This document shows positions 60,801 to 62,000 of a DNA stretch of 62,000 nt, piece after piece. The position numbers were made by a program, and so were the translations under genes. The stretch covers positions 1-62,000 of the forward strand of contig CAJNDS010002085.1 in NCBI GenBank assembly GCA_905221605.1. The letters run 5' to 3'. How positions within the stretch are numbered: position 1 is the stretch's first letter; each line of letters begins with the position of its first letter. Source of the DNA: Symbiodinium natans (lineage: Eukaryota; Sar; Dinophyceae; Suessiales; Symbiodiniaceae). The notes under the pieces were generated by a model, which ran no database searches, was not told where the DNA came from, and worked only from the letters and a program-made list of their open reading frames with translations.

Positions 60801-62000
60801 GACGTTGTTGCCCTGGAAAACGCTACGACCCTTCCATTTCTTCTGGGGGTGCCCGTCCGGGAGTTCATCCCCCTTGACCGAGCAAATCTCAAAGACTTTC
60901 CCGAAATGGGCCTTGACATTCTTGTGTTTGGCTTCAGCTGCAACATCCCGGTACTCTCGAACCTTCTTTTCGAGCCAGCAAGACTTATCGGCAAGCTTCT
61001 TCCATTCTCGGTCCATGGCTTCTTTAGCAGCGGGAGTACTTTCGATCTCTTTAGGCCCGACAACCCTGGCAACCATAGCAAACATCTCACTCGCAACCTG
61101 ACCAAGCTTGGCCCAGTACAAAGACGCCATGCGATCTCTATGGGGCTCAGGATCAGGTTCGGTGACGACAGGCATGGCCGGGGAATCTCTAAGGGCCTTG
61201 CGAGCATCCTCCTCGGCTTCACGAGCCTTCTTACGTTCGAATCTTTCAATGTCAGCCTCCCGTTGTGCCTTGGAATACATGTGCCAAAATTCCGAAGGGG
61301 TATCGGGTGGCCTTTTGGAACCTTTCTTATCCCTAACCAATCTCACCCCGTCCCAGTTGTACCCTTTTGGGACTTTCCTCCCATCAGGCATGGTCTTGGG
61401 GTCATGTCTTGGTAGGGTAGATGAGGCCTCGGGCCCGGTCGTTGCTTCTATAGAAGATCCAGGAGCATCCCCCCCCAGCCAGTCCTCCACAGCTCCGACA
61501 TCTTCAGGAACATAGTCCTCGTTTTCCTTAGCCACTTGGTCCAAGTACTCGGACAAACGATCCTTCAAATCGGAGCCGTCCAAATCAGGCACACCGGGCG
61601 GAGGCAAAGGCTCGTCCGGCGAATCCCCAGGCGGGGCGCGTGGTCCGGCACCATCTGTGCCTCCCCACGAGCAGTCCTGATCTGAGAGGGCCGGCTTGCG
61701 GAGGCTCTCCTGCAGTGCAAGCTGCTCCGACCTCATTGGGAACGTAAAGCCCCCAGGCAACAACTCCATCCGCTTGGACCTCAGAATGGGGAAGTTTCCA
61801 ATCTCGAACGCGAAGTCGCAGCCCTTGACAGGAGTGACAAGATATTCCTCCTTCCAAATGAAGCCAGGCTGAATGTGATAACCAAGAAAGATTCCCTCAA
61901 CACCAGTCGGCGCAAACTTAGAGTCCGCAGGAATGTTCTGTTTGGGGTTGTTCCAGTACAACACACGTGCACCAAAAGGAATCATTAACCCTAAAAAGGG
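54750..62000 (-). CDS. Copia-type polyprotein: integrase end, RT, RNase H, 2OG-dioxygenase-, methyltransferase-, SGNH- and Tpt1/KptA-like domains
   Basis: Uninterrupted from the window edge to the stop at 54,750. The first Met at 61,985 is internal, and five further in-frame codons reach the edge. Numbering residues from that Met: 1-60 integrase tail (PFGARVLYW, GIFLGYH); 100-330 charged linker; 330-570 reverse transcriptase with YVDD at 525-528; 850-1,075 RNase H with D860, E904, D998; 1,120-1,295 dioxygenase-like with H1208-K-D1210, H1275, R1284; 1,330-1,560 Rossmann methyltransferase-like with P1401-C1402; 1,620-1,900 SGNH-like with D1695-S1696, G1735, N1773, D1880-S-Y-H1883; 1,900-2,140 low-complexity linker; 2,140-2,370 Tpt1/KptA-like with RARQGHS at 2,223-2,229. 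The absence of stops or frame breaks over 7.2 kb suggests a recently active copy. The last 25 or so codons (Arg-rich, after about 54,826) look like out-of-frame reading, because the acidic continuation lies in the +1 frame. Whether it is cleaved by a protease is unknown. Confidence 0.85.
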   Translation of the reverse strand, partial: PFLGLMIPFGARVLYWNNPKQNIPADSKFAPTGVEGIFLGYHIQPGFIWKEEYLVTPVKGCDFAFEIGNFPILRSKRMELLPGGFTFPMRSEQLALQESLRKPALSDQDCSWGGTDGAGPRAPPGDSPDEPLPPPGVPDLDGSDLKDRLSEYLDQVAKENEDYVPEDVGAVEDWLGGDAPGSSIEATTGPEASSTLPRHDPKTMPDGRKVPKGYNWDGVRLVRDKKGSKRPPDTPSEFWHMYSKAQREADIERFERKKAREAEEDARKALRDSPAMPVVTEPDPEPHRDRMASLYWAKLGQVASEMFAMVARVVGPKEIESTPAAKEAMDREWKKLADKSCWLEKKVREYRDVAAEAKHKNVKAHFGKVFEICSVKGDELPDGHPQKKWKGRSVFQGNNVQDENHDHAIFAELGSSPASMEAGKIIDVFGSQPGYVKQQADGIAAYTQALFKGIETWVRLPRNRWPKEWSGYEDPVCPLRLALYGHPDSGGVWERYCTEQLESVGFTAVLPDIWHSVFYHAELDLLLVVYVDDFKMAGPQDKINKGWELIAKVIDMEPAEVLGRYFGCHHVEQNQVQLSREDHPFAYVFDKKHASPAADYQVRPNRKEDFWEVDAELAAVVRHHIYPRRKLYQDDVSKFPHISCQRITVFDDGRDPIHDDLKQGGPADQSGWWTGKTYFPIAEVSDEDFSHALAAKRYKPKRSKAEAKREARQSKFKSTESISQGKTPSMTVPVNVVYYDMRDFLVSCVDRYCELAKVDKKSLKHVATPFHENRVAKVLESNEPSGKLQSIASRVLMKVLFAARMARWDLLRATQALASRVTKWSRDCDVALHRLISYINSSLEVRMRGFIGDRIQDCKLWMFCDADHAGSHDSKSTSGCALYLVGPNTYFPLNAFSKKQTSITTSSTESEVVAANQGIRAQGLPSLSLWIFLWREVASRTASYQARPKTKPNQREDDIIARIDPELDEIRYGECRADGRSVSDLNGLRVHLSPKFAVQLLEDNQATITILLKGDSEKLRHTDRTQRISFAWIKQQFERNFFDMINVDTKEQVADIFTKPFADRGKWEHALRLIAHVDAPLQGGRQSKAHESDAHLINKPVVHAHPVVQPLNDPCAIAEELNKERDFSTKALLRVAQFMYPNKTKRKMIKLDNRSYYHIFGQWTYGGMQGVTKATRRWPQIARFLNGVVRAHAPQDFTWNSVLLSSSTGASVHKDHGNAKDSMSFAISVGDFKGGELWLEDPSVSSDSAIVRVGPNGTRLKGRAVSTHNKALVFNPRNLHCVLPFTGTRFSIVAYSSRSQESLASDETDKLKELHFRLPAPAVTASPARDLSRPSGCKRIIVEFCCSPDSRLGQARPAAQGCKIIRVTDQQNALKDSTLKSVVSQIHALCDEGGAFKPILVFASLPCTGGCPWNRMTPNSPKWQQHQSLFIELLKQLKSLLRRMKTFKPQVAFELPKECDYWKWGEVQKLIQDYDLELYRCDGCMLGILDHQGLPLRKAWIVASSVPMQRLAAHRCDHNHKHGESRGKDLRNSESYTYVMTDCIHHDWKVFCDSLSKHSACAINTLSQTRTETSTCDFETTNTLVACCAIAAVHCSPNMERTTAGIVAPTEVLFSWWARRLTETALCSEYRTMAALEDGEHAVNEFYKYVPRPVLCEFAFKNPAECGNVAKVGLLSDQGLAMLQPEHIRGRLRSLIIVADSSTTFLTEGNYKTDLLADITVNRTNVFPDFQGVEYIPSWGSNLTRLVQLAVDKINMWERAGAIDKTLSVDVMIVWNANELVGEKGLFLDPNYKPSTEHWRGKPHVAQGQWSFIGPKILRELHKLKELQKRPHVGTVLLTSATDHKAYFLPREWGTLMEEILDYAAQMGLAVKNFNVPATQIRKYDSYHFLEDTNHRRQLLRWIGATARIMVLRHQCSFFRTEDLDRTLVNYQHVPRPNARFAVGAQIDDQIFKRLQRTRAREVYQPLVEADPWDDVYFDGPAESFPSGAPIRLQDREFPNMVRLESGEYVPRSQFEASQQEAVDNAPRPGEAVIAASRAATNRYPEATKQRLLGRGEVFDKASSASSTAAAAEIGPSQPKKAKTSGSGDEVIPTGYLRVSDDFQLVDMLGLDWDTIAQRPSDDEADWVILSPEDLPNFSTVPIPRGTRNYVTGVVRGKIYDDMHDSELWCRTRDVLDRVNYDCGTSYGLGILLSMVKNDNKGRFELKADRNHQLADYYGLAGYPVLIRARQGHSKGLMETASGEQICDCWLSCIPKNEMSDHDATFEGRPVLCWEETPKRLYHRTFKDRAFKIVQSAFYPGYRTANAHVYFSDREVGHHENRAGVRADRPFELVVDTHEALRLGVGLFYSRSEGVLSSQSVPGGCVLYIRDTASDTVIWSRVEETDAPQSGFYSSRRWRRTTRYRGGHLRARGRGA
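54876..55568 (-). other. RNA 2'-phosphotransferase (Tpt1/KptA)-like domain
   Basis: NDNKGRFELK, then LIRARQGHSKGLM, RLYHRTFKDRAFKIV, AHVYFSDRE, AGVRADRPFEL, GLFYSRSEGVL and SVPGGCVLYI match, in order, the Tpt1/KptA blocks (RF-L, IRA-QGHS, LYHGT----I, HVHFS, G-R, VP--YI). Arg2223, His2228 and Arg2321 would be three of the NAD-binding/catalytic residues. The N-terminal catalytic Arg (L-HLR type) is not obvious. Tpt1 moves a 2'-phosphate from RNA to NAD+. Confidence 0.75.
56286..57128 (-). other. SGNH (GDSL)-hydrolase-like domain
   Basis: Four blocks in the right order: IIVADSSTTF (Ser), YIPSWGSNLTRL (Gly), VMIVWNANELVG (Asn) and RKYDSYHFL (D-x-x-H). The alternating hydrophobic strands before each block fit the flavodoxin-like SGNH fold. 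Esterase domains of this superfamily occur in ORF1 of some LINEs; I know of none typical of copia. Confidence 0.5.
57306..57998 (-). other. Cytosine C5-methyltransferase-like Rossmann domain
   Basis: KRIIVEFCCSPDSRLGQ resembles the AdoMet-binding strand and loop, LVFASLPCTGG resembles the PC motif IV, VAFELP stands where ENV (motif VI) is expected, and GLPLRKAWIVAS lies near the motif VIII position. Spacing fits a C5-methyltransferase fold, but ELP for ENV and the missing QxRxR leave catalysis doubtful. Cys1402 would be the nucleophile. Confidence 0.5.
58101..58628 (-). other. 2-oxoglutarate/Fe(II) dioxygenase-like domain
   Basis: The double-stranded beta-helix signature is present in order: SVHKDHGN (H-x-D metal ligands at 1,208 and 1,210), GGELWLED, then PRNLHCVLPFTGTRFSIVAY (third ligand H1275 and, nine residues on, Arg1284 for the 2-oxoglutarate carboxylate). 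Families with this layout hydroxylate proteins or nucleic acids, including TET/JBP enzymes on DNA bases. Which one this is cannot be told from motifs. Confidence 0.65.
58761..59438 (-). other. RNase H domain of copia type
   Basis: CDADHAG, then SKSTSGCALYLVG, SKKQTSITTSSTESE, LLEDNQATITIL and VADIFTKPF follow the copia RNase H pattern (D-D-AG, K-Q--V--S--E-E, D---A, ADI-TK). Catalytic Asp860, Glu904 and Asp998 are present. An insertion of about 40 residues (KTKPNQREDDIIARIDPELD) precedes the last block. Confidence 0.85.
60276..60998 (-). other. Reverse transcriptase domain
   Basis: KKWKGRSVFQGNN, LALYGHPDSGGVWERY and LLLVVYVDDFKMAG correspond to the copia RVT_2 blocks (K-RLV-G, LYGL-Q---W and YVDD). 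YVDD lies at 60,402-60,413. The upstream Asp block is altered (QADGIAAYTQALFKG in place of D---AFL-G). Confidence 0.85.
61806..62000 (-). other. Integrase C-terminal segment
   Basis: LMIPFGARVLYW, then KFAPTGVEGIFLGYH and a Trp/Glu-rich strand (FIWKEEYLVTPV), matches the region after the copia integrase core (PFG---Y, --G-FLGY). The catalytic core would lie to the right of the window. Confidence 0.75.

Larger units (their letters stand above)
52970..62000 (-). mobile_element. Ty1/copia-type retroelement with extra enzyme cassette (5' part beyond the window)
   Basis: The reading direction is minus. The order integrase end, reverse transcriptase, RNase H is that of copia (Pseudoviridae-type) elements. 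What follows RNase H is over 1,300 codons of further domains in the same frame, then a second frame. The telomeric repeats that fill the rest of the window are absent here. The left border is placed where telomeric repeat stops. Target duplication and LTRs are not visible. Confidence 0.8.

Noticed and set aside
54449-61515. Numerous plus-strand frames of 60-211 codons
   Set aside because: Antisense of the retroelement polyprotein, whose own frame is continuous and motif-bearing.
1-62000. Land plant or green algal origin based on TTTAGGG
   Set aside because: The repeat alone fits, but short exons with GC/GA donors, one-sided gene orientation and the retroelement type fit a dinoflagellate better. 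Not excluded by a direct marker such as rRNA.

Overview
The window looks like nuclear DNA of a dinoflagellate. The reasons are the plant/dinoflagellate-type telomere heptamer TTTAGGG scattered through about 53 kb in both orientations, short exons with AG|G acceptors and GC or GA donors beside ordinary GT donors, every convincing gene on one strand (minus), and a Ty1/copia-type retroelement with a YVDD reverse transcriptase. The genus cannot be read from the sequence.

Positions 1-52,950 are a mosaic. Interstitial telomeric repeats (ITRs), several families of short terminal-inverted-repeat elements (MITE-like, about 80-160 bp), simple repeats and homopolymers surround small unique islands. Many GC-rich islands read as single short exons on the minus strand, and several join in phase into ankyrin repeats. 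One series runs from about 15.2 kb down to 0.7 kb and another from about 24.0 to 19.6 kb. Between them, at 18.5-17.06 kb on the same strand, lies the most complete cellular gene: a two-exon major-facilitator transporter. Other minus-strand exon candidates are a signal-peptide first exon (2.0 kb), a 29.2 kb exon, two helical SNARE-like exons (46.4 and 46.2 kb), a 48.1 kb exon and an actin-related-like exon (50.1 kb). Telomeric arrays and MITEs therefore seem to fill introns as well as intergenic space.

A 1.3 kb array at 19.86-21.19 kb has units of 194-218 bp and is bounded by copies of one hairpin-forming sequence. Other local repeats are a 40-bp minisatellite at the left edge, CCCTGG repeats at 37.4 kb and a 30-bp minisatellite at 52.05 kb.

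From about 52.95 kb to the right edge (and beyond it) lies a minus-strand copia-type element. One uninterrupted reading frame of at least 2,411 codons holds the end of integrase, reverse transcriptase and RNase H, followed by a cassette unusual for copia: a 2-oxoglutarate/Fe(II) dioxygenase-like domain, a cytosine-methyltransferase-like Rossmann domain, an SGNH-hydrolase-like domain and an RNA 2'-phosphotransferase (Tpt1/KptA)-like domain. A +1 frame change then leads into a zinc-ribbon protein with a Trp-rich tail. The 5' part of the element (gag, protease, most of integrase, 5' LTR) is outside the window and no LTR pair can be seen.
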